Shown: positions 49,801 to 63,426 of the stretch, piece by piece
Position numbering within the stretch: the stretch's first letter is position 1
Layout of the letters: every line of letters begins with the position of its first letter
NCBI GenBank assembly: GCA_963513935.1
Contig: OY740774.1
Coordinates: 89,602,424 to 89,666,423 of the forward strand
DNA length: 64,000 nucleotides
Source of the DNA: Aphrophora alni
Taxonomy: Eukaryota; Arthropoda; Insecta; Hemiptera; Aphrophoridae
Direction: 5' to 3'
Translations under genes and position numbers: made by a program
The notes under the pieces: generated by a model
The model's input: only the letters and a program-made list of their open reading frames with translations
Database searches by the model: none
What the model was told of the DNA's origin: nothing

Positions 49801-52727
49801 AATATTTTATTATAATAAATTTTTTTTCTTCAATAAGTGCTCTCTTAAAATTTGTTGATTACGTAATATAGGTATAAAGCTTTAAAAAATGAGTTATTCT
49901 GGTTAAACCCTTGGAAAAAATTATTGTTTTTAATTTTTAAAAATATTATGTTCAAACAACTTTTCCAATAATTTCTGATCCGAATTTACGTTTACAAACA
50001 AAACTCAACAGAAAAACCAACGTGTCAATCTTGTAAGTAAGAGCAGTGGACATTTCATAATACCAAGAAACATCGCAATAATTGACTTATTGTATTGATA
50101 AACAGTGGTCTGTGATGTGAAGCAGAATGTATTTGCACCAGTAGCGAGAGTAACAGCCTGTAAAAGTGTTTAATTAAGAATAACACTTTGAGCTAATAGG
50201 AGGAAGTATAACAAATGTGTAAAGTTTAATTAATACTCTCCTCAGCCGAGAAACTTTGAGTTATTTATGTCTTCTAAAGCCAAATACAAATTAAACTTTT
50301 AAAAGCACCATCTTCAACTGATTTTAATGGAAATTTAGTTTTAAAGTTTTAATTTGACGTTAGTGTGTTTTGGCCTTGTTGTTTCAGAGGTCTCTATTTG
50401 TAACAAGAAAAGGGTATATTTGAACTAAACTGAGATTTCTACCTGTGCAATGGCCTGATCATTAGTTTTGTTTCAATAACTAAAAGAAGATAGACTTGAG
50501 TATTTTACAACTTGACCCCTCCAACACTACTAAGAGCTGTCGAGAAACAATAATGTACACAACGTTAAAAGTTTTTTAAAATTTAAAATTCACTAAAAAA
50601 TGAATTCATTTTAAATACCTGAAACACAAACATAGAACTTCTACACACTGCTATCTAGTATATAATGTATTAGTGTTTATTTTTATAAACGTGATCATCA
50701 ATACTTCTATGTTTTGTACGCAGTGTGTTATATACGACGTCCAAAGAAATTGAATAGAAATATTACACAACTAAAAATAAGTCGAGCGTAAAGGTGTTAA
50801 CTCAATATAAGGAAAAATAAAACCTAGATCCAGATGGCACACCTTGTTTAATGAGACATGGTAGATAGGAAAGCCGTGGTCAATAGTCAATGTAGCGGAT
50901 TGACCTGTATATCGTAACAAGTCATTGATAAACAGTGAAATGTTTCTGGCGGTTAATCGTGTGAGAGTTTAATCACATTATTACTTTCAATAGTTAATGA
51001 AACACTACAAAATGAAAACAGCAGATAAACTACCTTGGTATCATCTTCAGTTGTTTACACAATTGTACCCACACATTATTTCACACACTTTCTGTACAAC
51101 TGTTGATTATGATGATGACGTAGTCATTGAAATGTCTTCATGTTGTTATGTTTTCTTGTTGTAAAATTTAGAGTGTTTCCTTAAACTAAGAAATGTCCAC
51201 AGGTTTTAATCAAAATATTTAAGTGATGCTTCATTTGCACTGCATAAATCTGTTTTATAAACAATATCTTTTTTAAAAAATACGATTTTATATTCCTGAA
51301 AGCTAATCTCGGAAACGATACAACCGATTTGAAAAAAAACTGCCGCAATTAGAAAACCTATATATATAACAATGAACATATGCTATATATTACAGTATGA
51401 AAGAAACTAAAATGTACAGCAAAGTTTGTTTCAATCTAAGTGTAGTAATACAGGTTTCTTTCGCCATTGTCATCAACAAATATGTGGAATTAATTATATA
51501 GATATTTATCGAGATCCAGAAGTAAGGGAAATTATTAATTCTATCTACATAAATATGTTATAAGATATTGTGTTCAAATATTAGATAATACAAGTTCCAA
51601 AAGGTACTTTATATAAAAGACATTCATTGGAACCTTGTATTTTACACTTAGTTTTTGAAAATTGTATATATAATAAGTTGTAGATTGTATATAAATGTAT
51701 AGAAGTATATAGATTCATATAGTCAGACTGATTACTTAGTATAAATTCTAAAACCTGTAGTAAGATGTAAAAGTAATAACATTACTACATTAAATGTAAT
51801 CTAATCTTGTAAGAAAAAGCTGACGGAGAGATTTTTATTTGTATTGTTAATCTGTCATTTAAATTAAAATGTAAAGTAAGATAAAATTTAAATAAATTAA
51901 AATCAAAATAAATTCACTTGGAGTTGTAGCATGTTTTACATATGTCGTAATGTATACTGAATGCACGAGGACGTACAATATATTACATTCTTGACTACGG
52001 AATCCAAAATATATATTAATTGCCAAACACTATTATAAATGTCAGACAGACAAGGCGAGTACTTGGTAAATTAGGCTTCACTTTAAATGAAAATCCTGCA
52101 ATAATAATTTCTTAGTTTTAACAATGTGTTATTTTACCGCACTAAGAAGACTATAAGCTATACAAGCAGTGGAATGCATGCGATTTACTTTCTATCAAGA
52201 TCACATTGACATTCCATGCTACCGAGATTAAATGCAAGAGACTTTTACGTTTTAACCGATTGAAACTTTTAAACAACTTTTTCTACTTTTCACCACGACT
52301 CAACCCATATTGCATTTACAATTTAGATCTGTCTAGAATTTTAAAGTTAACAAGTTTCTATCTTACTTGGAATGAGCATGAAATGTTTTTAATGCTACAA
52401 TTTTTCAGAATATTTTAGCCTATAAAACTTCGATCCAGTTCATATATGCATCTTGTTACTGATGTATTTAAGGTGCCAAGCTTACATTTTACATCAGTAC
52501 ATGTTAACCCAACAACTTATTATCTATAAAATAAGTAGTCCCGACTGACTAATTCATAATCAACTTGGAGCAAAAATTACTGATGAAGGTATAATATTAG
52601 ATGCTCACTAATAAAGGATTTTGTTAAATGTTGATTTTAACGGGTAAAACATTAGTTTTCTAAATGTTAAATAGGCTTTACACATGCCGATTGGTAGCCA
52701 TTTTAATTTTTATTACCTTAGAAAGCG
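49801..52727. other. Non-coding AT-rich stretch
   Basis: No gene supported. It holds a CTGAAGA-type relic on the minus strand near 51,012-51,058, and a phrase near 51,298-51,335 (AAGCTAATCTCGGAAACGAT, then CAACCGATTTGAAAA) similar to the starts of Helitron-like repeats at 53,590 and 59,570. Confidence 0.5.
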
Positions 52728-53072
52728 TTTGCATAAAATAACATATAAAACAGCTGATTGAGTTCAACAGCATCAATAATTAAATTATTCTAATAATTTT
52801 AGATTATGCCTAGCCTGGACTAATATTATAAATTTAATAGCTTGTAAATAACATAGCAAACTTTTGCACAATCCTAGAATGGACTAATATTAAAAATCAT
52901 TTGTAACTACCATAGCAACCATTTGCATAATCCTACCCTAAAGATATTAAAAATAATTTGTAATTACCATTGCAACCATTTGCATAAAATAACACATAAA
53001 CAGCTGATTGAGTTCATCAGCATCAATAATTAAATTATTCTATAATTTAGGTTATACCAAACCTGAACTAAT
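52728..53072 (+). repeat. Tandem duplication with nested shorter repeat
   Basis: The segment TTTGCATAAAATAACATATA... through CAGCTGATTGAGTTCA and GCATCAATAATTAAATTATT at 52,728-52,829 recurs at 52,979-53,072 (period about 251 bp). Between them a shorter unit (AATATTAAAAATMATTTGTA, CCATWGCAACCATTTGCATA) repeats about three times at intervals of 65-80 bp. Confidence 0.85.
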
Positions 53073-53544
53073 TTAGTTTTGTTCGAGATTTATTTTCAAA
53101 CACATGAATTTAGTTGTTATAACGTTGTTTTGTAAAGAAATATATACGAATAAATGTATTATATATTTAAATTATATAATATGGCTATTATTACTCAAGA
53201 AGAATGTTTTCAAACTCGTCATAAGATTGTATTATATTTTTGATTGTAATAGAAAATTGGGATAGATTTTCTGCGTTTTCCGAAAGTATTAACTGTGATA
53301 ATTATTCCGATTACAATAGTTATTACACTGACAAGTCTTAGCATTCAACTTTATAACATTTTTAATTAGGTCCATCAGCTTTAAAATTACAACACAAAGA
53401 TTAGGTTATGCCTAGTCTAGACCAGTGTGAAACATACCAACCAATATAATAATTTTGAAAGATATTAATAACTTGATTTTGTCAGTAACTTTGAAACTAT
53501 TCAATCTGATTCAATGAATAGGCCTCTATATTTTTTTATTGCTT

Positions 53545-54122
53545 TCACTTTCATCTTGTGGTCTTATGAAACACGCGACTTTTTTTGACGTTAATCTCAG
53601 AAACTACTGGGCAGATTTTTATGACTTTTTTTAAAGGTTATGTCATAAGGAGTGGGGTTTCCACTCTCTTTCTTCTCTGGAAAAAAAAAAATAGTTGTTA
53701 CTATCTATGAATTTCAAAATATTTCCCATAAGTTTATCATTATGACGAATATTTTGAAAAAAACTAATGCATTTTTATAAAAATGAATGTTTAAATAACC
53801 AGCTGATAGTGAAATTGTGATGTTTTTTGTCTACAAGAAACCACTTCAGTGACATATATATTTGTGTGTATGCGTACATAATTGCGTGTGTAGAAATTTT
53901 TTTTTAAATAGTTATGTTTTATACTGAGCTTTGAACCTGTAAAATTGTTGATTTATTATTACGTACTTTAATATAGATATCTATAAAACAATTTAAAATC
54001 TCAAAAACTGTAATTGCCTTGAGCTACTTTCAATTACCATTATAATATGTATTATGTAGCTAATTTATCAATCCATCATGAATCTGAAACATTCGCGTGC
54101 AAAGCCGCGGGTAACAGTTAGT
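53545..54122 (+). mobile_element. Candidate non-autonomous Helitron-like element
   Basis: The 3' end reads TTCGCGTGCAAAGCCGCGGG followed by TAACAGTTAGT at 54,112-54,122. A GC-rich hairpin-like GCCGCGGG a few bases before a (C/T)TAGT end is the pattern I associate with insect Helitron-type repeats, normally ending CTAG before T; here the C is T. The presumed 5' part (about 53,570-53,640: ACGCGACTTTTTTTGACGTT, AATCTCAGAAACTACTGGGC) resembles sequences at 51,298, 59,570 and 63,125. No Rep/helicase coding sequence. The 5' boundary is approximate. Confidence 0.45.
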
Positions 54123-54836
54123 TGTATATAAATTATAATAACTGAAAATTGTTATTTCATCCAATTTGTCAGAGATGTCTGTTAGTATCCTTATTGAAAA
54201 TATCTTCTTAGATCACAATTATTTTGATATCTCTCTTACAAGATCATTATTAATTATTCACAAGGAACGCTACACAGTAACCTTTGAACTAAAATAATAC
54301 AAACACATAAAATTAAACTACTGTTAACTTAAGGAAGCATCAACAATTCTTAACACAAGACAAACGTGGCGTTACAGACATTGTATTTGAGCTGTGTTTT
54401 TTATATAAAATATTTGCTGACGCGGATATAATATTGAATGATGACCAAAGCCTATCAGGTATACAAGGGTGTGATTGATGTTTCAGCTCCTTTTTTCAAA
54501 ACATGGTATCAGATATCAGGATCTTTATGGTTTCGATTTATCAGGCTTTGACGGGTCATCAGAGAATCATTATACGTTCATCGATGTTACTTTTGTATAT
54601 ATTGCAGAATATAATATCCTATATTAGATACGGTTAACGGCCTAATGATAAAATTAGAAAATATAACCCACGTAACATAAAAATGAATAATAAATTATGG
54701 TGTCCTACATTCATTGACACGGTAAAAATTGTAGGAGGAATTTAATTTAATTTGAATTATCCTTGAAAACGAAATATTCGTATATAATTTGTGTAATAAA
54801 AAGGAAGTTCTCTTCTTCAGTAAATTTGTCATTATA

Positions 54837-54985
54837 TACAGTATAACAAACACTGAAGGGGACGACCTTGTCGTTGAAACGCGTCTGATACTTAGGCGTA
54901 TTTTTTGTGAGAATTGTGTTCTGTGTGTTTGTTATACTGTATAATATTTCTCATAAGTCAAGCTCAACATTTAATATCACTAGAT
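54837..54985 (+). mobile_element. Penelope-type terminal repeat, single arm
   Basis: Nearly identical to the right arm plus tail of the 48.5-kb element: CACTGAAGGGGACGACCTTG, TCGTTGAAACGCGTCTGATA, CTTAGGCGTATTTTTTGTGA, then GTTATACTGTATAATATTTC and the tail CATAAGTCAAGCTCAACATT. The opposite arm is reduced to about 17 bp (TACAGTATAACAAACAC at about 54,838-54,854). The ribozyme-like motif is broken: CTGAAGA became CTGAAGG and the 5' strand of stem I is lost. Confidence 0.8.
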
Positions 54986-55393
54986 CAGTTTAACAATATC
55001 TAGGGTAATTTCAATAACTATGTAATTCTTCTGAACAAGTTTTGTAAATATATATTATTATTTTATTCTAAGGTTATGAAATATCTTTCTTTTTGATTTA
55101 AAGGACATTTTAGGTGGGGTGAAATTTTTAATTATGAATTGCAACCTACACTCAGGTTATTAATTTAATGATGAAAATAACACGAGTGTTGTTCCTACTG
55201 AATCCTTGATCGTCAACAACACAAAACTTAAAACACAATACTAAAAAATTACAAAAACGGATCTCAAAATATAACCAAGACATAAGATAAAATCGTTATT
55301 ACACAACTGTTCTGTTTCGCGAAATTTAAAAACACATGCGTTTACTAAGCCGCACCATGTTGTACAACTGTTGTACATTCAGTGTTTAGTGTT

Positions 55394-55855
55394 ACCAATG
55401 ACTACATAAATACTATAAGACACGACATAGGATAGGGAAATAGTCTACGCTTTACGAGTGCTGTTCGTCACAAGTTTGACACACAGCTATCAGAAAGCGC
55501 TAGCAGCAGGTGCTTGACTGTACGCATCCCACTTTGTTGAGACTGCACAACTGTTGACCTCTCTCTCACAAACCTTCTCACTTACTTCCGTCAGCATAGT
55601 CAGTGTTGTCAGTTCGTGCGCTGAGATAAGCGATTCTCGACCTTCCCTCGCATCTCTGGTCCCATATGTGGCATCAGTGCGTTTTCTCTTACCCGCCTGT
55701 AACATTGTTTGACCGTAGAGCCACCTAGCACCAGTCACATCAACTTCAGATTGGTCACATCAACGCCATTTAGCGGGTATTGGTCAACTCAAGAATAAGC
55801 GTAGAATATTTAACATGGCCATGTCGTGTCTTATAGTATTTATGTAGTCATTGGT
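55394..55855. mobile_element. Foldback element with 35-bp perfect inverted repeats
   Basis: ACCAATGACTACATAAATAC followed by TATAAGACACGACAT (55,394-55,428) is exactly the reverse complement of 55,821-55,855. Inward, the similarity resumes (AGTCTACGCTTTA left; AATATTCTACGCTTA right when reversed), so the original arms were about 60 bp. The 462-bp element has a GC-richer middle than its flanks and contains an 82-codon minus-strand frame. Target duplications are not evident. Superfamily unknown. Confidence 0.8.
55490..55738 (-). CDS. Hypothetical 82-residue frame inside the foldback element
   Basis: An ATG-started minus-strand frame (MTGARWLYGQ..., with KRKRTDATYGTRDAREGRES in the middle and CEREVNSC near the end) lies entirely between the inverted repeats. 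Its composition (many R, E, T, A, S) differs from the AT-driven chance frames elsewhere, which mainly reflects the local GC content. No known domain is seen. It may simply be the consequence of the GC-richer element interior. Confidence 0.2.
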   Translation of the reverse strand: MTGARWLYGQTMLQAGKRKRTDATYGTRDAREGRESLISAHELTTLTMLTEVSEKVCEREVNSCAVSTKWDAYSQAPAASAF

Positions 55856-55860
55856 GTTAC

Positions 55861-58199
55861 TAGTTGTCCATCGAGTCGGTAAGGGAGGAGGGTTAATAAT
55901 AAAACGTTTTATTTTACTGTATTTCATTTATCACCAATAAACGTAAATTGGAGGAAATTAAACACTTGGCAGAGAAAAACAATCAGTGTCAACAGCCATA
56001 CACGCTCCTTCAATGAAATCAGGATGTTGCCAATATTGTATGTAAGAAAGCTGGGGGAAATTACTACTTATTTAAGAAGGAAGTTTTGGGGACTTCTCGA
56101 GTGTTGTGTTTATGTTTATATCGTGTTGGGTAGCTGCCGCAAGTAGTCAACAGTTACTAGACTCGAGTTGCTTTTAACAATAAAAAGTGGGTGAAGCCTA
56201 TAAGATTTTTGTAATAAAATAACACCATCATTCGAACAACGATTCTTCTAAGTACCAGATAGTTTTGTATAATTTTTAAACTTTGTTGTCCCTAACATAT
56301 AAATCTTTATAAACCCTTCGTAGACGTTGGTTGGAGTAATCATACATTTCACTATGAAGTACATTGTGTCTACCTGATGTTGTAACTGGTAAATATATAT
56401 TTTTTTGAGATTTTCACTAGCGTCAGTGAACAAACATATTTGTCTACGTCAGAGTGTGGATACACGGCGTAGGCAGGATTTCCGGAGACTCTACCAACTC
56501 CAAGGGTAGATAACATAACTCCAGCTCACCTTCATTCCCTTCTCCCCCAAAACGTAATCAGGGCTAAGGTTAAACTGACAAACGGACTTCCATTTCAACC
56601 ATACATACATATATTATTCCACAAATAAAAAAAACCGGCGGCATTTTTACGTTTGAATTTCTTTGCAGTTGTGGATATAAATTTCTTTTGAAGGCGTTTC
56701 ACATTGGCAATAGTTTTGTAGATTTCAGCTAAACAACTCATTTAACACTCAGAATATGTGCCAATCTTTGTATATGTCCATCCATCTATCTTGTTCTTCA
56801 TTCTCTCAAAGAGAGATGACTCTAATGTCTCCACTATACTAAATTTTATTTGAGCTAGACTTTTTTAGATATACTACGTAAATAACTACAACGGTTATAA
56901 TAAATGTGTGATTTATTTTTCACTTGTTAAAAATATAACAACTAATATTTGCCATTATGTTTACATAACTGGTTAAAATGAATGTGCAGAGTTTACGTCA
57001 ATCTATAACTTATCTTAAGCACAAAAACAGAAATCAACTCTAAAACACAATAATTCCAATAATAATGTATGATTTAGTTTATTATATTAAATATCCTGAT
57101 GTGTATTTCTACAATACTCTTCATAGTCAGACTAAAACTAATATGAAATAAACTAACTAATAATTATTGTTTGTTCAATTACTGTTTGTACAACTGCTTT
57201 AGCTGTCAACGTAATGCTCTTTAAATATTGTATAATATACTTTTGTTTTTAAAACTTTTAAATTAATTGTATTAGTTGTTTATTGTTACCAATTTATTGT
57301 TAACATATTGACTGTTGACAATAAACCAACGTTAATTTGTTTCAAAGTTTACAACTGCTGTGGATATCGTACAAGTAAAATTTACCCGTTCTTAAGAACT
57401 TGATTTTATTTTGCATTATTTGGTTCTAAATAAATAATTCATGGAGGTGTGGTCTGTAGCAGCTTATATTGTGTTTTATAAAAAGGTATGATTAAAGTTT
57501 AAATAAATTTGTATCTAGAAACATAGCATAAAATATTACTTTTGAAAAGTGCATCCATAAACTAGGCCTAAGCAAATAGTATAAAAAAAGTATTTGAAAA
57601 AAAACTTCTCCAGAATTTTTATTTTTTAAAAGTAGTTTACGTTAAATTAATGAATTAAATGGATAATATCTCAAAATCAACATAAACTATTTCGACAAAT
57701 TTAATGAAATAAAGCCATTTATTTCTGTAAAATAAAATTTCATGTGATAACTTGACATTGAACTTTTATAATTATTTAATAACTAAATTAACTATCTATA
57801 GCTTAACCCGAAATAAGCATTAGTTAAATTTTGTATTTTAATGAGGAACCATAGACAAAGGCAAAGTTCGTTCCTGTCTTTCGATCTCGGTTATTCCTAT
57901 CTATGAGTCATAACACAATGTTATACACACACTTCTCCCCTCAGTTAAAGCTCTTCCTTCTTTTTATATAAAACCCAAGGACTGCAGACAAATAAAGTTT
58001 TCTTTACGAAAGACAAAGCAATTTGTCTGCCTCCCCCACCATATCTTATCCCCTTAATGCTATGAACAGGAGTAGAGAAGGGAATCATATTTCTCTATTC
58101 CAGGATGTAGTAGACAAGGGATCCGTACTCTGTTTCTTCTTTTTTCGTTAAAATTGTTTCTAAAAATGTATTGATCTATTGATGTAAACATTTTATTAA
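55861..58199. other. Non-coding AT-rich stretch
   Basis: No gene, RNA or clear repeat supported. Frame 56,248-56,433 (minus) is short and lacks motifs. Confidence 0.6.
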
Positions 58200-58890
58200 C
58201 ATTTTAATCGTTCGATATCACTCCATCATAGAAACACCAATGATGCTGTCTATCATTTCCAACAATAACAATAACTTGGCAACATCATTTTCTTGATACT
58301 TTATTTGTTTTCAGACTACAAGGGTTTGTTTTACTGTCGTGTACAACATCATCAGTTTTTAAAGATGTATTAAAAGCATTTATTGCACAAAATGATAGTA
58401 CACGAATAGAAACAATTGCTACTTAATGATTTATTGACAATTTATTTGTTCGGATCCAAGCGGCATGTATTTGTTTTGCATCTTTTACAGTATCAAAAGG
58501 TATTAAAGTTGTGTTTCAAAATGACAGCACACGAATAAAACACCAATAATATGACTACCAATCCAACAATAGCAATAACTTGGTACCATTACAAGTTATA
58601 GTTTTCTTGAAACTTATTCTCCAGACTGCATGTGTTTGTTTCGCCGTCGTTTACACCATCATCAGGTGTTCAAATTTTATTAGAACCACGTCATATTGCA
58701 CACAGTGACATCTCACAATTAGAAATACCAATATTATGAAATGTGTAACAATCCAGCAATAGCAATACCTTGACACAACTGCACTTATTTTCTTTATATC
58801 CAGATGGAAAATGTTTTTTTTTCCGTCATCATCAGGTGTTGAAATTAATTGTATTAAAAGTACGTATTTCACCCAGTGACAACACAGAAT
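58200..58890 (-). repeat. Degenerate tandem repeat, about four units of 150-190 bp, with CTGATGA motifs
   Basis: Four diverged units share, on the plus strand, RAAACACCAATRATATG..., CCAACAATAGCAATAACTTGG, TGTTTGTTTYGCCGTCGT, ACACCATCATCAGGTGTT, and TATTGCACAVARTGACAGCAC. Approximate starts are 58,200, 58,400, 58,545 and 58,725; unit boundaries are imprecise because of indels. On the minus strand three units contain CTGATGATG followed about 16 nt later by a GAAAC or AAAAC word, for example CTGATGATGGTGTAAACGAC then GGCGAAAC near 58,637-58,666. Confidence 0.75.
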
Positions 58891-61800
58891 AGAAATAAAT
58901 AAATTTCTAAATTAACGTTTGTACACGGGCGGACATTTACATATGTTTGAAGACCTCGAAATTATTTAAAAAAACACACACAAAGGAAATGTTTTAATGG
59001 TAATGGAACCAACCCTTTGTTTCACATGTAGACAGATTCAGATGACAATATAATTGGTAAATGCAAGTTCAGATTCAGTTGTGTCTCTGAGCTCATAACG
59101 TTTTGACCAGTGTTATTACCTTATTTTAAATTACCAATTTTAAACGCTAAGCTGGAAACGTGTGTTTTACCCTTACGCAAATCTGATAAACTATTTGTAA
59201 TCATTTAAAGTAAGAATGTTTTACAATAAACCAGCGAAAAAGTTAACATCTGCTATACCTTGAACGTCTACTACCAATGTTAAAAGTTTTAAAAGTTGCT
59301 CACGCCTTGCACATCTCTCACAGTAGTAACCAAAAGTTATTTATTTCACTTGTAATATTGTCTTAGCCTATTGCTGAAAACTACAATTTTAACTTAATTA
59401 GGCCAATCAACAATCGTTTTACTTTTTCATATATACGAAGAAAATTATGTAATCGGTAAAAAGAAATAGGTGTCAGTTTTTCGTGGACATATTTATTAGT
59501 TTTGGGTTCTCTGAATCCAAATAAGTAGTTTGGAGATTTATGTCTGTAAGGTGTCTGTGCAGAGATCTAATAGCCGAGGTGAGTGAACCGATTCTAATCA
59601 AATTTGTTATGTGGGTATAATTTGGTTTCCAGTATGAATTTGAGTTTTGAAAGGATGTTAAATCTATGATTACCTGGTGTTCCCGTTACATAAGTAGATT
59701 AATTTATTTGTAGTAGTATTTGTGTATTATTTTATAAGAACATTAATCCGTTTATTTTCAGAGTGAATCATTTATATTTCAGATGATGTACCAAGAAGTT
59801 GTGAGCTAGTACATTAGGTTAAATATTTTCGACGTAGGATTATAACCAAATTAACCTTGTCTCTAATACTTTAGCAGATGAATAATAATGTATTCCAAGT
59901 ACTTCCACATAATTACGTATACTTGAACACATCTCCAGTTATTGAGTACACTTCACATTTCTTTACCAAGAGATAAGTACCTACTTCTGTACGGGAATTA
60001 TTAAGCCTATTGTAGGATACTGCCGTGGTGAAAACTTTATAACGTCTTCACAAAATGTTGCTTAAATGTCATAACCCAATGTTTTAATAGTTACTGGGTA
60101 ACTCGGAGAGTTTGAAAAGTAAAAAACATTAACAATAAAAATATACCGTCTCAAATTGTAGTTAAAGTTTTGACAAATTTTCCACTTAAGCTGATCTTAC
60201 TATAAGATGAATATGATTTCAAGTATAACATAATTGTAAGATTTGTCTCAGTCAGTCGTTTTAAATTAATTTCCTGTAGTTTTGTAACTCATCTAGATAT
60301 ATATTAATAGCAAAAATAAGCCATTGGAAATACCATTGGGCTTAACAAAATACAATAAAGTAAGACTACATCTCGTAGACAGCCTATTCCGGCAAAGTCA
60401 GGCTTAATATATCAAATAATAAGAAATCGGTCTCAAACATTGTTATTGCAAAATTAAACTATAAACTATAGCATAAAATTAGCAATAATACTGGAATAAA
60501 ATACTTTAATTATCAAAACTAAATGAGTAATGTGACCATTTTAACTAATAGGAATTAAGAAATCTTAAAATCTAAAACTAAGAGAGGAAAGTGAAAAATC
60601 TGTTAAAGATGAGGAGCTAATTCATTCAGGCACAGAGTAATAAACTATAAACATTAAAATATAAAATATAGTATAAATTAAATTAAACTAAAAGTAACAA
60701 AATTATACATTATTAAAAGCAAAAGCTTTAAACGGAAAAGTGTCTAAAATTAAATGTTTATAACAATAGTAATAAAGGGAAAAGTAAGTAATACTTAAAA
60801 GTGTTTTTAAAGAAGGTGTAGTTTTAAAAAATATATATGTAATGTGCTTTCAAAAGGTATATTTAAAAAAAAAATTAATATAATACGAAAACTGTTTTAA
60901 TATATTTTTATATTGCGTTTTTCAAAGCTTATAGAAAAGGAAACCTGCTTATAGAAAAGGAAAGAAATACAAAACAAAATGGTAAGTATAATATTAAATA
61001 ATAAAATAAAATCTAAGACACAATTTAAAAAATATACATTACTTTTTAGAATTTGCAATGTTTTACAGGAGTAGGACCTAGTTATAATTCATCCTCAAAA
61101 GTAGTTAGCCTAGGTTGGATTTACAAGATACCTAAAAGAGGCAGTATTTTATGAGAGTTTCATAACTGCTTCAGTCAAAGGAAACAAATTTTAAACCAAA
61201 CTAAAATTTATGAAATTATATTTAACGAATAAAAAACCTAAAAATTATTAAAAAAATATTCGTAAAACTAATTTGTCATTAGTTATTATAATTATAATTT
61301 TGACATCTGTATATGTGTATTTATGAATGTTGAGACTACTTTAAAATCATGAAACTGTAAGAGGAAAATGATGCATAGATCGATTTACATATGTAAACAT
61401 ACAATTTTTTAAACTCAAATTTATCTCTGTATTAAATATATAAATTTATCCTCTTATTTAATTGGTAATCTAAGCACAGCCAAGCAGAAATAATGGTTTT
61501 TAAATATTTTATATTATTTTAAAAGTTTATAAAATCATACAAAATCTTACTAAGTTAAATTAATCGGTACAGATCTATAAAACCTTACAATGTGTGACGA
61601 CAATATAAATCCTCAGACAATCATGTGTCTGATTCAGTAGCTGACATTACGCACGATTTCAAACACAACTTTAAAATAAATGTAAATGTAAAACACTTTT
61701 AATACCATCCCAAGTATATTTGTGCCATACCCAACATAGGTAAGCTAGTTACGCCCATATCTCAACAGACTAAAATGAAAACAACAATAGAACGAAACCT

Positions 61801-63426
61801 GTAAAACTGTCCCGTTACTTAGCATAGATTTGTAGTGGGGAGAGGGTGTAGTATTGAAGGAGTGACAAGTTGTTATGAATAAATTAATAATAAATGGTTA
61901 CAACGGGTCCAAAAAAATTCATAATTATTAATATTCCTATTGGTGAAATTCCATATTAAAGTAAATAATAACTCATATGTAAAACTTTAAAAATATATGT
62001 TGATTTGTGAAGTTTTACACGTGAGTTATCTTAGATATTATATGTGATTCCCGTAGATTTTGTTATTGCAACGATTTAAGTGATAATGGATGCATTTTCT
62101 ATGTATGGATTTTAAATTGTATTATAATAATTGAAAAATTTATCTTTTACCTTGAAATAATAAAACGAAAGGGTCAAAAGCTTAGGTTAAATCATTGCTT
62201 TGCAATTCTAAACAAAATACTGTTTAGGAAATTAACTATATAGATGTTAGTATTACTAAATATCATTAATAATGCCAGAATATTATTACAAAAGGTATTT
62301 CTTAATCTTGAATATTCCGAGAGCAAATTGTTGGTGGTTTTGTGCGTGTGTTTTTTTTCTATGATTACTTCTTTATGCGCCTCACGTTACGAAGGCAAAC
62401 TTTTATTGAATAACTTAATCCAACTTCTTCAGCAAAACGTGACTAAACGGTGTACTTATATATATTTACATCTATCACATTGCGAACTTGTCTTTGTTTT
62501 TCTTTTTGAAAACCGTTTATCTTCATCTGTATTTGGAGTTATCAGTAAATTGATCGTGGAAACGAAACTTTATAAATTAGCTTGACCAGGATCATTCAAA
62601 TGTAGAGTAGTGTAAAGACCAAAATTTAAACAAATCGCAAGCAATAACAAAATTGTGGTTCACTCGTAATGGTTCAAACATCAAAATGATTCTTTGCCAC
62701 AGTCTTTAATCACTATATATTAATCAGATGCAAATTAAGCTTCTGACGAGTTTACTGCACAAGGGAAGATATCTTAGTAATTTAGACAACTAAAGTTTGT
62801 TATTTTCGCTTATAGATAGTGTAGAGACATTTTGAGGAGATTAATGAACATTATTAATTTTGGTTTTTTCGATCGGAGTGTTAGAAAGTTAGTGCAGCAA
62901 TGGTTTTTACTGTTACCATAGTAATGCTGTGGAAGGTAGTGTGAGTTTTGAGTTAATTTATTTCTGTTTTACAACATTTACTGTATTTATAAGGCAATGC
63001 GACACATTCTTGTCGTAACCACAGCTCCAGGATCTGCTGTGTTGCAAAAATTCTTCAAAATATTTTGTTTTTTTTTGCAGTCCTTGTGTACTCCATTTGT
63101 GTCTATTATACATTTGTTAATTACAACTACTCAGAAACGGTTCATAGGATTTAAATTAAATTTGGAGTAACTCTGCAAGTAACATTTCAAATAACAGATT
63201 TTCTAAAAGACTTGATTTTTGTAAACATAGAGGAAATGAAGTCTGCAACCCCATGATGCTTCACAATAGACTTTGGAGATTCGGTTTCTCTATATATTGA
63301 CATAGGGTCGATTTTATTCCTCTTTGTTTTTAACAAGTATCAAGAATGTTTGTTAATTATTATTTATAATTAACTTCATTTTTAACATTATTGTTATGTG
63401 TTACTAAAATTTACGAAGGAACCATT
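58891..63426. other. Non-coding AT-rich stretch
   Basis: No gene supported. The longest frame (62,244-62,585, 113 codons) is leucine/valine/cysteine-rich with AT-driven codons and no recognised domain. A 19-bp local duplication (GCTTATAGAAAAGGAAA twice) is at 60,929-60,965. Phrases near 59,570-59,630 and 63,125-63,175 (GAACCGATTCTAATCAAATT; AACGGTTCATAGGATTTAAA) look like starts of dispersed repeats. Confidence 0.5.

Noticed and set aside
62244..62585. 113-codon frame near the right end
   Set aside because: Longest frame in its area, but AT-driven codons, no domain, no conserved motif and no splice or polyadenylation context.
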